DNA of 64,000 bases, from contig JAPLSA010000017.1 of the NCBI GenBank assembly GCA_026398815.1, forward strand, positions 186,001 through 250,000, written 5' to 3'. The notes under the pieces were generated by a model. That model made no database searches and was not told the origin of the DNA. It saw nothing but the letters and a program-made list of their open reading frames with translations. Origin of the DNA: Gammaproteobacteria bacterium. GTDB taxonomy: Bacteria; Pseudomonadota; Gammaproteobacteria; Nevskiales; Nevskiaceae. Every line of letters starts with the position of its first letter. The first letter of the stretch is position 1. Below, in pieces: positions 35,535 through 44,363 of this stretch. A program made the position numbers and the translations under genes.

Positions 35535-36878
35535 ATGGGCATTCGGCCTTCGCGACGCACTTCGATCCTGTTCTCGCGCACCACGCTGGCCCTGATCCTG
35601 CTGTTCGCGTCCATCGCCGACGCCGACACTCCGGACACCAACAAGCACGTCGGCGTCGCGACCTGCGCCGGCAGCACCTGTCATGGCTCGTCGCGGCCGA
35701 TCAGCAACTCGCCGGTGCGCCAGGACGAGTACTTCATCTGGCAGCAGAAGGACGGGCACCAGAACGCCTTCAAGCTGCTGCTCAAGCCGGCCGCCCGGCG
35801 GATCGCCGACAACCTCGGCATCAAGGACGCCAGCAAGGCGGCCGAGTGCCTGACCTGCCATTCCGATTACGTTCCCGAAGCCCAGCGCGGACCGCATTTC
35901 TCGCTGTCCGAAGGCGTCGGCTGCGAGGCCTGCCACGGCGGCGCGAAGAACTGGCTGGGGCCGCATGTCTCGGGCAACAGCCACGCCCAGAACATCGCCC
36001 AGGGGCTGATTCCGCTGGAAGACCCGACCGTGCGCGCCAAGCTGTGCCTGGACTGCCACCTCGGCTCGGCCAGCAAGCCGATCAACCACCGCATGATGGG
36101 CGCCGGCCATCCGCCGCTGGAGTTCGAGCTGGCCTTCAACACGCTGATCCAGCCGGCGCACTTCAAGGTCGATGCCGACTACCGCAAGCGCAAGAACTTC
36201 GCCGCCAGCGGCACCGTGTGGGCCACGGGCCAGCTGGTGTCCGGCCAGTTCCTGCTCGACGGCCTGAGCAGCGAGCGGATGACCGCCAACGGCCTGACCC
36301 CGGAACTGGTGTTCTTCGAATGCTCGTCGTGTCATCACGCGATGCGGCCGCCGCGCTGGAACGCCGGCCTGGGCGGCCACCAGGATCCCGGCCAGCTTCG
36401 TATCGCCGATGCCAGCCTGGTGCTGTCGTCGTTGATCCTGCGCACGCTCGACCTGCCCTCGTCGCGCGCCTGGGATACCGCGCTGAAGCAGTTGCACGAA
36501 GGCTCGCGGCAGTCGGTGCCGGCGATCCGGAGCGCTGCCGCCGACCTTCGCAAACTGACCGACACCGCGCTCGGCGAACTTCGCGGCAAGACCCTTGGCA
36601 AGGCCGAGTTGCTGAAGCTGATCAACGCCCTTGCCACCGCTGGCGGCGGCAAGCTGGCCGGCGATTTCACGATGGCCAAGCAGGTCTACTACGGCCTCGA
36701 CGCCTTGAGCAGCCATCTGCAGACCGAAACGCAGCTTCCGGAGACGGTCTTCGCGAAACCGGTCCGCGAGGTCTTTGACGCCGTCGATGACAGCCAGCGT
36801 CCGTACGATCCCGAGCGCCTGCGGAAAGCGCTCGAATCCATCAAGGCCGCGGCCGTCGAGCAATCCGCCAGCAGCTGA
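35535..36878 (+). CDS. Periplasmic multihaem cytochrome c (c554-like)
   Basis: The 447-residue protein has a signal peptide (about 1-30) and five haem-binding motifs: CX4CH at 44-50 (CAGSTCH), then CxxCH at 105-109, 130-134, 171-175 and 263-267. Extra His residues (for example HRMMGAGH at 185-192) could be distal ligands. The spacing recalls cytochrome c554/nitrite reductase-like electron-transfer proteins. The C-terminal 170 residues are helical and haem-free. No partner redox gene adjoins, so the pathway is unknown. A terminator follows at 36904. Confidence 0.85.
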   Translation: MGIRPSRRTSILFSRTTLALILLFASIADADTPDTNKHVGVATCAGSTCHGSSRPISNSPVRQDEYFIWQQKDGHQNAFKLLLKPAARRIADNLGIKDASKAAECLTCHSDYVPEAQRGPHFSLSEGVGCEACHGGAKNWLGPHVSGNSHAQNIAQGLIPLEDPTVRAKLCLDCHLGSASKPINHRMMGAGHPPLEFELAFNTLIQPAHFKVDADYRKRKNFAASGTVWATGQLVSGQFLLDGLSSERMTANGLTPELVFFECSSCHHAMRPPRWNAGLGGHQDPGQLRIADASLVLSSLILRTLDLPSSRAWDTALKQLHEGSRQSVPAIRSAAADLRKLTDTALGELRGKTLGKAELLKLINALATAGGGKLAGDFTMAKQVYYGLDALSSHLQTETQLPETVFAKPVREVFDAVDDSQRPYDPERLRKALESIKAAAVEQSASS

Positions 36879-36903
36879 AACGGAGCCACTGCCGGACACA
36901 AAA

Positions 36904-36935
36904 AAAGCCGCAGTCCCGTTTGGGATTGCGGCTTT
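36904..36935 (-). terminator. Intrinsic terminator
   Basis: A 14-bp stem (one G-T pair) with a four-base loop. On the minus strand it is followed by seven T, so it mainly ends the tRNA transcript; on the plus strand it may also stop the cytochrome transcript. Confidence 0.85.
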
Positions 36936-36979
36936 CCTGTGTTTCCTCAGCCTGTTTCAGACCTCGGAAGAAGTGCGGG

Positions 36980-37055
<76 letters not shown>

Positions 37056-37070
37056 GCAACTTGCCGAAAA

Positions 37071-37137
37071 TGGGGTGGACGATGGGACTCGAACCCACGA
37101 CCTCTGGAATCACATAACCAACTGAGCTACGCCCACC
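37071..37137 (-). pseudogene. tRNA-His-like gene about 10 nt short
   Basis: The acceptor stem with the His-specific G-1:C73 pair, the T arm (GTGGG-TTCGAGT-CCCAT), the loop containing GTG and the 3' anticodon strand TCCAG all match tRNA-His, and CCA is encoded. The segment between the D loop and the anticodon is missing: GGTTA is joined directly to TGTGATTCCAG. This removes the 3' D strand and 5' anticodon strand. The total is 67 nt against 77 in E. coli. It is either a broken gene, a sequence error or an odd D-armless tRNA. Confidence 0.75.
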
Positions 37138-37245
37138 ATTTGATGCTGCAACTTTAACTCAGCCCCGCTGCGCCGGAATCTTTTCGACAGTTTCAACGCA
37201 ACTTCGCGCTGGTCTGCGTCCCGATCCCATGGCTGCGGGGCGCGC

Positions 37246-37274
37246 AGTATACCCATCCTGAGACCTGATGCCAG
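37246..37274 (-). promoter_or_regulatory. Promoter of the tRNA unit
   Basis: On the minus strand CTGGCA (37269-37274) and TATACT (37246-37251) are 17 bases apart, and the bases after the -10 are GCGCGCC, a GC-rich discriminator typical of stringently controlled stable-RNA promoters. Transcription would start near 37239, about 100 nt before the first tRNA. Confidence 0.6.
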
Positions 37275-37287
37275 CATTTTTTTCAGT

Positions 37288-38070
37288 TCAGGGCTGCCGA
37301 TAGAATTTTCGCGGATCGAACCGGCTCTCCGGGAATGATTCGACGACCGACTCGGTCCCGAGCCGGATCTCGGAACGGTTGCTGGCGCGCAGATCGGTCA
37401 GCAACACCCGCCCAGCCTGCCAGCGTCCACCGCGCTTCGACACCGAAGCCGGATCGACCTCCAGCGTCTTCCACGGCACGCCGCCGAACAGATCGGCATG
37501 GGTCGGCAGGCACCAGAGATCGTCGATCACCAGTTCGACCTTGTCGTAGAGGATGTCCGGCGCCGATGGCGGCTGGTAGCGCCAGCGCTCGCCGCTGCGA
37601 CCGCCGCGGCTGTCGGTACCGAGATAGCGGACCTGCCCGCCGGCCAGGCCGCTGAACAGGAACTTCAGATCGAACGCCGACAGACCGCTGCCGAACAGCG
37701 ACTGGGCAATCGTTGCGCCGACCACCTTGCGCACCTGGCCGACGCTCGGCAGGTACAGCCAGAAGGTCTCCTTGCCGCCGTCGCGGATGAACAGGTAGGC
37801 GGCGCCGTTCAGGTCTTCTGGCGCCGACAGTTTCAGCATCGCGCGCTGGCGGCTGTCGCTGCGCTGCCAGTACCAGCGGCCGCTGAGGCGCTTGACTGCC
37901 CCACCGGCGTCGGTCTGGGTGATCACGATGTCCTGCGAGACCTCAGCCGACGGCAGGTTGGCGCGCAGGCAGGCGCGCAGCGCGGCCTCATCGCGGGCTG
38001 CGGACGCAGGCGCGGCCGCCAGCACCAGGGCTGCCAGCCAGGCCTGCGCCAGCAAGCCCGGCCGGGTCAC
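37288..38070 (-). CDS. LolA-like outer membrane lipoprotein-sorting protein
   Basis: The 260-residue protein has a signal peptide (about 1-24) and a LolA-like fold. The tract APEDLNGAAYLF, then FWLYLPSVGQVRKV and the FGSGLSAFDLKFL block, matches the family called 'outer membrane lipoprotein-sorting protein', often found with RND lipid exporters and DUF1302 proteins. It probably shuttles a hydrophobic molecule across the periplasm. GTG start at 38070 is in a GTGA overlap with the DUF445 gene. Last gene of the operon. Confidence 0.8.
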   Translation of the reverse strand: MTRPGLLAQAWLAALVLAAAPASAARDEAALRACLRANLPSAEVSQDIVITQTDAGGAVKRLSGRWYWQRSDSRQRAMLKLSAPEDLNGAAYLFIRDGGKETFWLYLPSVGQVRKVVGATIAQSLFGSGLSAFDLKFLFSGLAGGQVRYLGTDSRGGRSGERWRYQPPSAPDILYDKVELVIDDLWCLPTHADLFGGVPWKTLEVDPASVSKRGGRWQAGRVLLTDLRASNRSEIRLGTESVVESFPESRFDPRKFYRQP

Positions 38071-39356
38071 GAGATCAGCAGGCTCAGCGCGGCCTGCACG
38101 TCCGGTGCCTTCTTGGCGAGATGCTCCATCAGAAACACCTGCATTTCGCCGACGATGAAGCCGAGCGAGGCGCCGACCGCGATCAGGATCCACTCGTCCT
38201 GTTCGAACGCCGGGTGCAGCAGGCCTTCGAATTCCTCGACCGACAGTTCGGTCATCTTGGTCGCCAGCGTGTTCTCGATCGCCATCGCATCGCCGGCATA
38301 GGCTTCGATGTGCTTCAGCGTGTCCGGCAGCCGCTTCATGATTTCCTCGGCCACCAGGCGCTTCATCTCCTGGTATTTGGTCGAACCGACCGCGAACACC
38401 ACGAACGGCTTGGCGACGCCGGACTGCTCGTCGACGACCTTCTGCACCTGCTTCTGGACCATGTTGAACAGGCGGTCCGACAGCGGGCCCTTCAGCACGG
38501 CATCGATGATGTTGCGCGGGGTGACGATTTCCTTGGCGATCAGCCGCCCGTACTCGGCCGACACTTCGGCGCGGCGCTTCAGGAACAGGCCCTGCCATTC
38601 GACGAGGCCCATGAAGTACTTGGTCGGGTGCTTGGGGTTGAACACCATCTTCAGCGCCAGCCAGTCGGTGAACCAGCCGGTGAACAGGCCGAACAGCGGC
38701 ATCACCAGCGGGTTCTGGGTCAGCGCCCAGGTCACGGCCTGCACCAGGCCGATGATGAAGCCGAAGTAGATGCCCGAGTTGCGGATGAACTTGAACTCGC
38801 CGCTGCCGGCCTCGAGGAAGATCCGGTTCAGCAGCGGCTTGTCGCGCAGCAGGTTGGACACCACCATGTCCTTCAGGTCGAACACCGAATCGATGTTCTG
38901 CTTGATGTCGATCATGATGGCCCGGACGATGTTCGGCGCCTCGTTCTGGATGCGGCCGATGATCAGCCGCTTGACCGCCTCCGGCGCTGCTTCCCACAGG
39001 CCTGGCGAGTAGACCGCCGCCACTTCGCGGGTGATGTCCTCGACGGCCGCCAGCAGCGGCTTCTCGATTTCCCGGGCAATGCGGTCCGGATCCAGCTTGT
39101 TGAAGATGTCCTCCGGCCTGATCAGCCGCGAAGTCATGGTGTCGCAGGCGATCGACGCCATGGTTGCCGCCTTGCGCGGCACGATGCCCTGCCAGCCGAA
39201 GATCGGCTTGATGCCGACGAACTCGATCGGCTGGAACATCATCTTGATCGCGACGATCTTGGTCACGTAGCCGATCAGCGCCGCGACGAATGGCATCGAC
39301 AGGTACAGCCACCAGTTCAGTTGTACATCGGTAACGATCTGTGCCCAGCTTTGCAT
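38067..39356 (-). CDS. DUF445 family membrane protein
   Basis: The 429-residue protein has membrane segments at the N-terminus (about 15-38), in the middle (about 200-240, TWALTQNPLVMPLFGLFTGW) and near the C-terminus (about 392-415). The repeated GYVTKIVAIKMMFQP and GWFTDWLALKMVFNP blocks are the two-fold signature of DUF445. Function unknown. It lies between the LolA-like gene (overlapping) and the DUF4393-like gene (54 bases away). Confidence 0.85.
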   Translation of the reverse strand: MQSWAQIVTDVQLNWWLYLSMPFVAALIGYVTKIVAIKMMFQPIEFVGIKPIFGWQGIVPRKAATMASIACDTMTSRLIRPEDIFNKLDPDRIAREIEKPLLAAVEDITREVAAVYSPGLWEAAPEAVKRLIIGRIQNEAPNIVRAIMIDIKQNIDSVFDLKDMVVSNLLRDKPLLNRIFLEAGSGEFKFIRNSGIYFGFIIGLVQAVTWALTQNPLVMPLFGLFTGWFTDWLALKMVFNPKHPTKYFMGLVEWQGLFLKRRAEVSAEYGRLIAKEIVTPRNIIDAVLKGPLSDRLFNMVQKQVQKVVDEQSGVAKPFVVFAVGSTKYQEMKRLVAEEIMKRLPDTLKHIEAYAGDAMAIENTLATKMTELSVEEFEGLLHPAFEQDEWILIAVGASLGFIVGEMQVFLMEHLAKKAPDVQAALSLLIS

Positions 39357-39410
39357 TGCGTTCTCTCCCCCGCGCGTACTTGTTGTGATCCGCTTGGCTG
39401 CAGCCGCCGC

Positions 39411-40175
39411 TCAGTCTTCGGTGATCCGGCAGGCTTCCCAGAGGTTGCGGCCCAGCTCGGAAATCTTCAGCACCCGGCGCTTGATCTGGCTGCGCTGGCC
39501 GGCTGCCTTCATCTGGTTGATCAGCTTGCGCAGCACGTCATCGGTTTCCAGGATTTCGTATTTGGTGGTCAGCGCGTAGTCCTCGGGCCCGGTTTCCACC
39601 AGCCCGGCGGCCATCAGGCGCTGCAGGTAGCCGCGCGTCATCTCGGGCAGCTGCACGCCGGCCGCGCGGCCGACCGAGCAGGTGTTCTCCAGCACCACAT
39701 GGGTCTGGATGCCGAGCTTGGACAGCGCCACCAGATTCACCAGCGGATAGGTGCCGCCGTCCGACACCGCCGACAGAATCCGTGCCTCGTCCGGCAGCAG
39801 CGCGCGGATCAGGCTGGAGTAGTAGGCCAGCTCGGCCTGCTCCTTGGTCTGCTCGCTGGAAATCGCCAGCAGCTCGCGCAGCATCTCGGCCGGCTCGCGC
39901 AGTTCGCGGGTCGGCGCATGTGCGGTCTGGGCCTCCATCGAGAACGCCACCACCTGCAAGGTCTGCTCGTGGCTGCCACTGTCCAGCCGATCCAGCCGCG
40001 CCTTGAGCTCGCCGAGCACACGCTTCTCGACTCTGTCGAGCTGTTCCTGGACGATCGCCCCGCCCGGCAGCTTCGCCAGCAGGCGGTTGGCCAGCGGCGT
40101 GTCGCCCTGCAGGTCTTCGCCGACCGCTTCCAGCGCTCGCTGCCACAAGCTGGGATTCTTCTTGCTCTTGCTCAT
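39411..40175 (-). CDS. DUF4393/Abi-alpha-like cytosolic protein
   Basis: The 254-residue protein has no signal peptide or membrane segment. The segment YYSSLIRALLPDEARILSAV and the following winged-helix-like C-terminal part (ALTTKYEILETDDVLRKL) resemble DUF4393, named after an abortive-infection protein but mostly housekeeping in context. The match is by eye and uncertain. It overlaps the next membrane gene (ATGA), so it acts with the operon rather than as defence. Confidence 0.45.
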   Translation of the reverse strand: MSKSKKNPSLWQRALEAVGEDLQGDTPLANRLLAKLPGGAIVQEQLDRVEKRVLGELKARLDRLDSGSHEQTLQVVAFSMEAQTAHAPTRELREPAEMLRELLAISSEQTKEQAELAYYSSLIRALLPDEARILSAVSDGGTYPLVNLVALSKLGIQTHVVLENTCSVGRAAGVQLPEMTRGYLQRLMAAGLVETGPEDYALTTKYEILETDDVLRKLINQMKAAGQRSQIKRRVLKISELGRNLWEACRITED

Positions 40176-40924
40176 CGTGCGGGCGCTCCGGCCAGGCCTT
40201 GCTTGCGTTGCGGTTGGGACGGATCAGCGGCTTTGGACAGGCGCAGGGTGTCGGCTTTCAGCCGCAAATCCGAATGCTGGATGATGACCGGAATCGGCTG
40301 TGTCGGTGATGTCACATCCAGCCCGAAGCGGGCCAGGATCGGCGTGGTGACTTCGCGCTGCGCCTTGATCCGCGTGCGCAGCACGGTGTCGACCGGCGCC
40401 TTGATCGTCTGGTTCAGCTTCAGGCCGATCGGGCCGCGAAACTTCACCCGCAACTGGGTATCGATCGGCACCACGAACTTCACCGGCTGCTCGAACTGCA
40501 GCGGCACGCGGCCGGCGAAGGCGACGTTCCGCAGGCGCTTGACGTTCTGGTAGACGAAGTCGGTGCGGCCCTGGATGTCGGCAAAGGTGTCGACCGGAAT
40601 CACGCCGCTGTACTCGATGGTGAAGCGCAGCGGCACCACGGTATCGAGGTTGATGTCGGCGGTGTAGTCGCCTTCGATCGGCAGGTCCAGCGTCTGCTTG
40701 AACGGCACGATGGCGTCGATGAAGCCATCGAGCTTGATCGTCACGTCGTTGGTGGCCCGGGCCTGGGCGACGAACTTCGGCGGCAGCGTGATCAGGCCCG
40801 GCTGATCGGTCAGCGTCAGCCCGACCACCAGCCACGAGTACACCCAGAAGCCGAGCAGGCCGGCTCCCGCCAGCAGGCCACCGGCGGCGAGCAGGCCGGC
40901 CAGCCAGGTCAGCAGGCGTTTCAC
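40172..40924 (-). CDS. Membrane-anchored beta-repeat protein A (unknown)
   Basis: The 250-residue protein has one N-terminal membrane segment (about 5-32), then a periplasmic part made of alternating strands with recurrent short motifs such as D-x-x-V-P-L-R-F-T, FVVPIDTQLRVKF and IKAPVDTVLRTRI. GTG start at 40924 overlaps the previous gene (GTGA). It has the same layout as the upstream protein, so the two look like diverged duplicates. I do not recognise a named family. Confidence 0.65.
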   Translation of the reverse strand: MKRLLTWLAGLLAAGGLLAGAGLLGFWVYSWLVVGLTLTDQPGLITLPPKFVAQARATNDVTIKLDGFIDAIVPFKQTLDLPIEGDYTADINLDTVVPLRFTIEYSGVIPVDTFADIQGRTDFVYQNVKRLRNVAFAGRVPLQFEQPVKFVVPIDTQLRVKFRGPIGLKLNQTIKAPVDTVLRTRIKAQREVTTPILARFGLDVTSPTQPIPVIIQHSDLRLKADTLRLSKAADPSQPQRKQGLAGAPAR

Positions 40925-41658
40925 GGCGCCGCCGGGGCCGGCGCCGGGGCCGGCGCGGCGGCGGGACGCGGATTGCCGGTGGCGCCGAGCACCACGGTGC
41001 GCAGCGGCAGCAGCAGGTCGGATTCGACAATCACGATGTCGGCCGGATCGGGAATCGTGATCGAGGCTTCCAGCGCCGACTTCACCGGCACCGACATCTG
41101 GCTCTTGATCGGGATGGTGGTGGAGATGTCGGCCTTCAGCGGCACGGTCAGCGCCTGCCGCAGCTTGGCCTGCACCGGCGCCCTGAACTTGAGCCGCACC
41201 AGCTGATCGACCGGAATGTTGAGGTTCACCGGCACGATCGCCTTGACCGGAATGCGGCCGCGCAGCGGCAGATCGTGCTTGTCGCCGAGAATTTCGGCCT
41301 TGATCACGGTGTCGATGTCGAGCACCTGGTCGATGGCGATCTTGTCCTTCACCGGCACGTTGATCTTGATCGGCACGTCGCCGTCGAAGTCGGCCATCAC
41401 GTTCAGCGTCTCGGCGATCGGGATGGTGATCACCTGATCGATCGGCACCGTCGTGGTGATGCTGGTGTCGAGCTCGATTTCCAGATTGTTCAGCACGTTC
41501 GCCGACACCCGCAGCGGCTCGGGAATGATCACCTTCGCCGGCTGGTTGGTCAGCAGCAGCCGGGCGTCGACGTTGCGGAACACCCAGACGCCGACCAGTA
41601 CGCCAGCGGCGACGCCGATGATGGCGATGACGCCGATGGCAGCAAGGATGGTTTTCAT
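40921..41658 (-). CDS. Membrane-anchored beta-repeat protein B (unknown)
   Basis: The 245-residue protein has one N-terminal membrane helix (about 5-27) and about ten repeats around V-P-[IV]-x-x-x-[IV], for example TTVPIDQVITIPIAE, DVPIKINVPVKDKIAI and LNIPVDQLVRLKF, ending in an Ala/Pro tail. The repeats suggest an elongated beta structure in the periplasm, such as a shaft or bridge. It lies 12 bases after the DUF1302 gene. Confidence 0.65.
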   Translation of the reverse strand: MKTILAAIGVIAIIGVAAGVLVGVWVFRNVDARLLLTNQPAKVIIPEPLRVSANVLNNLEIELDTSITTTVPIDQVITIPIAETLNVMADFDGDVPIKINVPVKDKIAIDQVLDIDTVIKAEILGDKHDLPLRGRIPVKAIVPVNLNIPVDQLVRLKFRAPVQAKLRQALTVPLKADISTTIPIKSQMSVPVKSALEASITIPDPADIVIVESDLLLPLRTVVLGATGNPRPAAAPAPAPAPAAP

Positions 41659-41670
41659 GAGGATCGCGGC

Positions 41671-43863
41671 TCAGAACTTGTAGGCGATGCTGGCGGCGAC
41701 GAAGTCGCGGTCGGCCAGCGTGTTGCGGGGTCCACCACCGAAGAAGAAGGTGCCGACCAGATTGAGGTCGACGTCGCCGTAGCTGAAGCGCAGGTCGGCC
41801 ACGCCCAGCTTGCGGCCGCGCAGGAAATTCTCGGCCAGGCCCGGCGACACGCCGCCGACGTCGTGGGTGAAGACCAGGAACGGGGTGACGTCGAGGCCGG
41901 GCATGACGACATCGGCGTAGTGCAGCAGCGCGCCGGCGCGATAACCCCACGAGAACGGCGTGACATAGCCGCCGGTGTTGCGGATCGGGTTGATGTGCAG
42001 CGCGTTGCCGGTATCGGCCACGCCAGGGCCGGCATGGGTGTCGGTGCCGGGCGCCTCGAACTGCAGCCGCGCCCGCGACGGCAGGTTCGGAATCCAGATC
42101 TCGGTGACTTCCAGCAGCAGCGCGGTGTCCTTGGTGCCGAGGAAGCCGGTATTGCCGAAGATCCGCGTCAGGCCGATCGACGCCTGCTGCACCTGCAGCC
42201 GTTCGTAGCCGCGGATGTAGGCCCCCGGCGCCACTTCGCCGGGCACGCCGCCCCGGTACTCGGTGACGAAGTCCGGAATGCCGGTGCGCGAGCCCGGCAC
42301 CGTGGTGCCGAGCACACCCGGCGCGCCGGCCAGCGCCTGCAGCGCCCCGATGGCGCCCTGCAGGTTGCCGGTGGTGGCCGCCAGCACCGACAGCGCATTG
42401 GTCGGGTCCTGCAGCGCCAGCACCAGGCCCTGCACGGTGTTGTCGGTGGTGAACAGCGGAATGTCGTTGCGTGGCAATGCCGGTTGCAGCGCGGCCAGCA
42501 GCACATCTTCCAGATCGACCTGCACCGGCTGATTCGGCCGGAACGAGAACTCGCCACGCACGGCGACGCCCGCGATCAGGGTCGAGAAGCTGGCGCCGAA
42601 CAGGTGGATGTCTTCCGGGTATTCGAGGAAGTACTGCGCGGTGTCGAGCGGCACCGCTTCGCGCTGGTGGGTGCCGGGCACGCCGCAGGCGGCGATGAAG
42701 CTGGTCAGGTCGATCGCGTCGATGCCGGCCGGATTGCCTTCGCGACGGGCGCAGCTGGCGTCCGAGGCGGTGGCGCTGGCGGTCGGAATCCGCGAGTGGT
42801 AGCGCGAGTAGTACAGGCCCAGTTCCGAGCCACCGAGCCAGTCGTCCGGATGCCAGTACAGCGCCAGTCCGTACTGGCCGCCGTTGTCCGGATTGCGGTT
42901 GGCGCCCCGGCGCAGCGTGAGGCTGGTTTCGCTGACCAGCGCCAGCACGTCGTTGCCGGGCGTGCCGATCTGCAGCGGATCGTAGGGCGCCTTGGCGAAC
43001 GGCGCGATGATGCCCTCGTTGGCCGTCAGGTGGTTCGAGGCATTGAAGAACGACAGGTAGGAGCCGCGCGGCGGAATGCCGACCGGCCGCCATTCGAACT
43101 GGTAGAAGGCCTCGAAGCTCAGGCGCTCGTCGATCGGCCCTTTCGCGATCACCATGCCGGCCGGCCGGTAGACCTCGTCCAGCGTGCCGCCCGGCCGGCT
43201 CAGGTTGTTGACGTCCGGCGGATTGTTGAAATTCAGGCTGCCCTGGGTTGCGAAACTGGCCTCGCCCCAGACCAGCCGCTGGCGGCCGATGGAGATGTCG
43301 ATCGGCCGGTCGTTGATGTCGAAGGTGTCCTGCACGTAGACATCGAGCAGCTGCGCGCCGTAGCCGATCTGGTGGATGGTGTCGATGTCGCGCTTGTTGC
43401 GCACCACCTGGCCCGGCGGCGTGCCGGGCGTGACGATCTGGTTCGGGTGGTATTCCTTCAGCGTGGTGTTGACGTAGTCGTAGAACAGCAGCACGCCGGC
43501 CTCGAACTTCAGGTTGTCGCGGCTGACCTTGAGCCGTGACGTCCACTTGACCGGCGAGGAAATGAAATCGCCGCGGTCGTAGTTCAGGTTGCCTTCGTCG
43601 TACACCGAGTTGCGCGCGCCCGGTGCATTGAGCCAGCGCGTGTTCGGACCGGTCTGGTCCGGGCTGACGCTCAGGCATTCATCGGCGGCGCAGAGATTCG
43701 GATCGAGGTTCGACTTGCCGACCAGGTTCGGGTCGCGCGCCTCGATGCGCAGCGCGGCGCCGACCGACACCCGGTTGCTCCAGTCGAAGCTCAGTTCGTC
43801 GAGCCAGCCATCCGCCGCGACCACCTGCGGCAGCAGACCCAGCGCCAGCACCAGTCGCCTCAT
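41671..43863 (-). CDS. DUF1302 family outer membrane protein
   Basis: The 730-residue protein has a short signal peptide (cleavage near AADG, about 17) and DUF1302 features: SFDWSNRVSVGAALR at the mature N-terminus, ISIGRQRLVWGEASF, a FEAFYQFEWRP block and the C-terminal Phe of an outer membrane barrel (AASIAYKF). DUF1302 proteins usually work with LolA/LolB-like or RND partners in hydrophobic compound traffic. ATGA overlap with the DUF4282 gene. Confidence 0.85.
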   Translation of the reverse strand: MRRLVLALGLLPQVVAADGWLDELSFDWSNRVSVGAALRIEARDPNLVGKSNLDPNLCAADECLSVSPDQTGPNTRWLNAPGARNSVYDEGNLNYDRGDFISSPVKWTSRLKVSRDNLKFEAGVLLFYDYVNTTLKEYHPNQIVTPGTPPGQVVRNKRDIDTIHQIGYGAQLLDVYVQDTFDINDRPIDISIGRQRLVWGEASFATQGSLNFNNPPDVNNLSRPGGTLDEVYRPAGMVIAKGPIDERLSFEAFYQFEWRPVGIPPRGSYLSFFNASNHLTANEGIIAPFAKAPYDPLQIGTPGNDVLALVSETSLTLRRGANRNPDNGGQYGLALYWHPDDWLGGSELGLYYSRYHSRIPTASATASDASCARREGNPAGIDAIDLTSFIAACGVPGTHQREAVPLDTAQYFLEYPEDIHLFGASFSTLIAGVAVRGEFSFRPNQPVQVDLEDVLLAALQPALPRNDIPLFTTDNTVQGLVLALQDPTNALSVLAATTGNLQGAIGALQALAGAPGVLGTTVPGSRTGIPDFVTEYRGGVPGEVAPGAYIRGYERLQVQQASIGLTRIFGNTGFLGTKDTALLLEVTEIWIPNLPSRARLQFEAPGTDTHAGPGVADTGNALHINPIRNTGGYVTPFSWGYRAGALLHYADVVMPGLDVTPFLVFTHDVGGVSPGLAENFLRGRKLGVADLRFSYGDVDLNLVGTFFFGGGPRNTLADRDFVAASIAYKF

Positions 43864-44363
43864 GCCCGATCCTCGCCGCTGCCGTCGCCGCGCCGCCGGC
43901 GTGGCTTCCAGAACTGGATGCGCGGCAGATCGATGATTTCGGTCCGGTCCATGATCGTTTCGGTCTGGCCCTTCAGCGTCGCGACATGATCCATCAGCGA
44001 TTCCATGTACACGACGATGCGGAAGATCGACAGGATCACTTCCAGCGCCACCCGCACCACCACCACGCCGGAAATGAACAGCACCGGCATGATCAGCAGC
44101 AGCCAGATCAGGCCCAGCACCAGCGAGTAGCCGAACACCAGCGCCGCCAGGTAGACGTTGATCGCCGCGACGCCGGCCACGCACAGCATGTAGATCGCCG
44201 GCGCCAGCCGCGTGGTGACGATGGAGCGCATCTGCACGTCGGCCAGGCCGACCAGCACTTCGCCCAGCTCGGCCCGGGTGGCGGCCCACGGCGGCAGGTC
44301 GGAACCGGTCGACGGCCCTGCCGAGGGGCCAGTGGCGGACACGCTCGGCCGATCCGGTTTCAT
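43860..44363 (-). CDS. DUF4282 membrane protein
   Basis: The protein is about 167 residues from the ATG at 44363 (MKPDRPSV), which has a purine-rich stretch upstream; the frame stays open to 44531 but the extension looks noncoding. Two membrane helices (about 52-76 and 78-105) and the following VRVALEVILSIFRI match DUF4282. It is the first gene of the seven-gene envelope operon. Confidence 0.75.
   Translation of the reverse strand: MKPDRPSVSATGPSAGPSTGSDLPPWAATRAELGEVLVGLADVQMRSIVTTRLAPAIYMLCVAGVAAINVYLAALVFGYSLVLGLIWLLLIMPVLFISGVVVVRVALEVILSIFRIVVYMESLMDHVATLKGQTETIMDRTEIIDLPRIQFWKPRRRRGDGSGEDRA

Noticed and set aside
39411-40175. Anti-phage defence gene, because of Abi-alpha resemblance
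   Set aside because: It is translationally coupled inside an envelope operon with no defence genes nearby; the similarity is weak and the family is broad.
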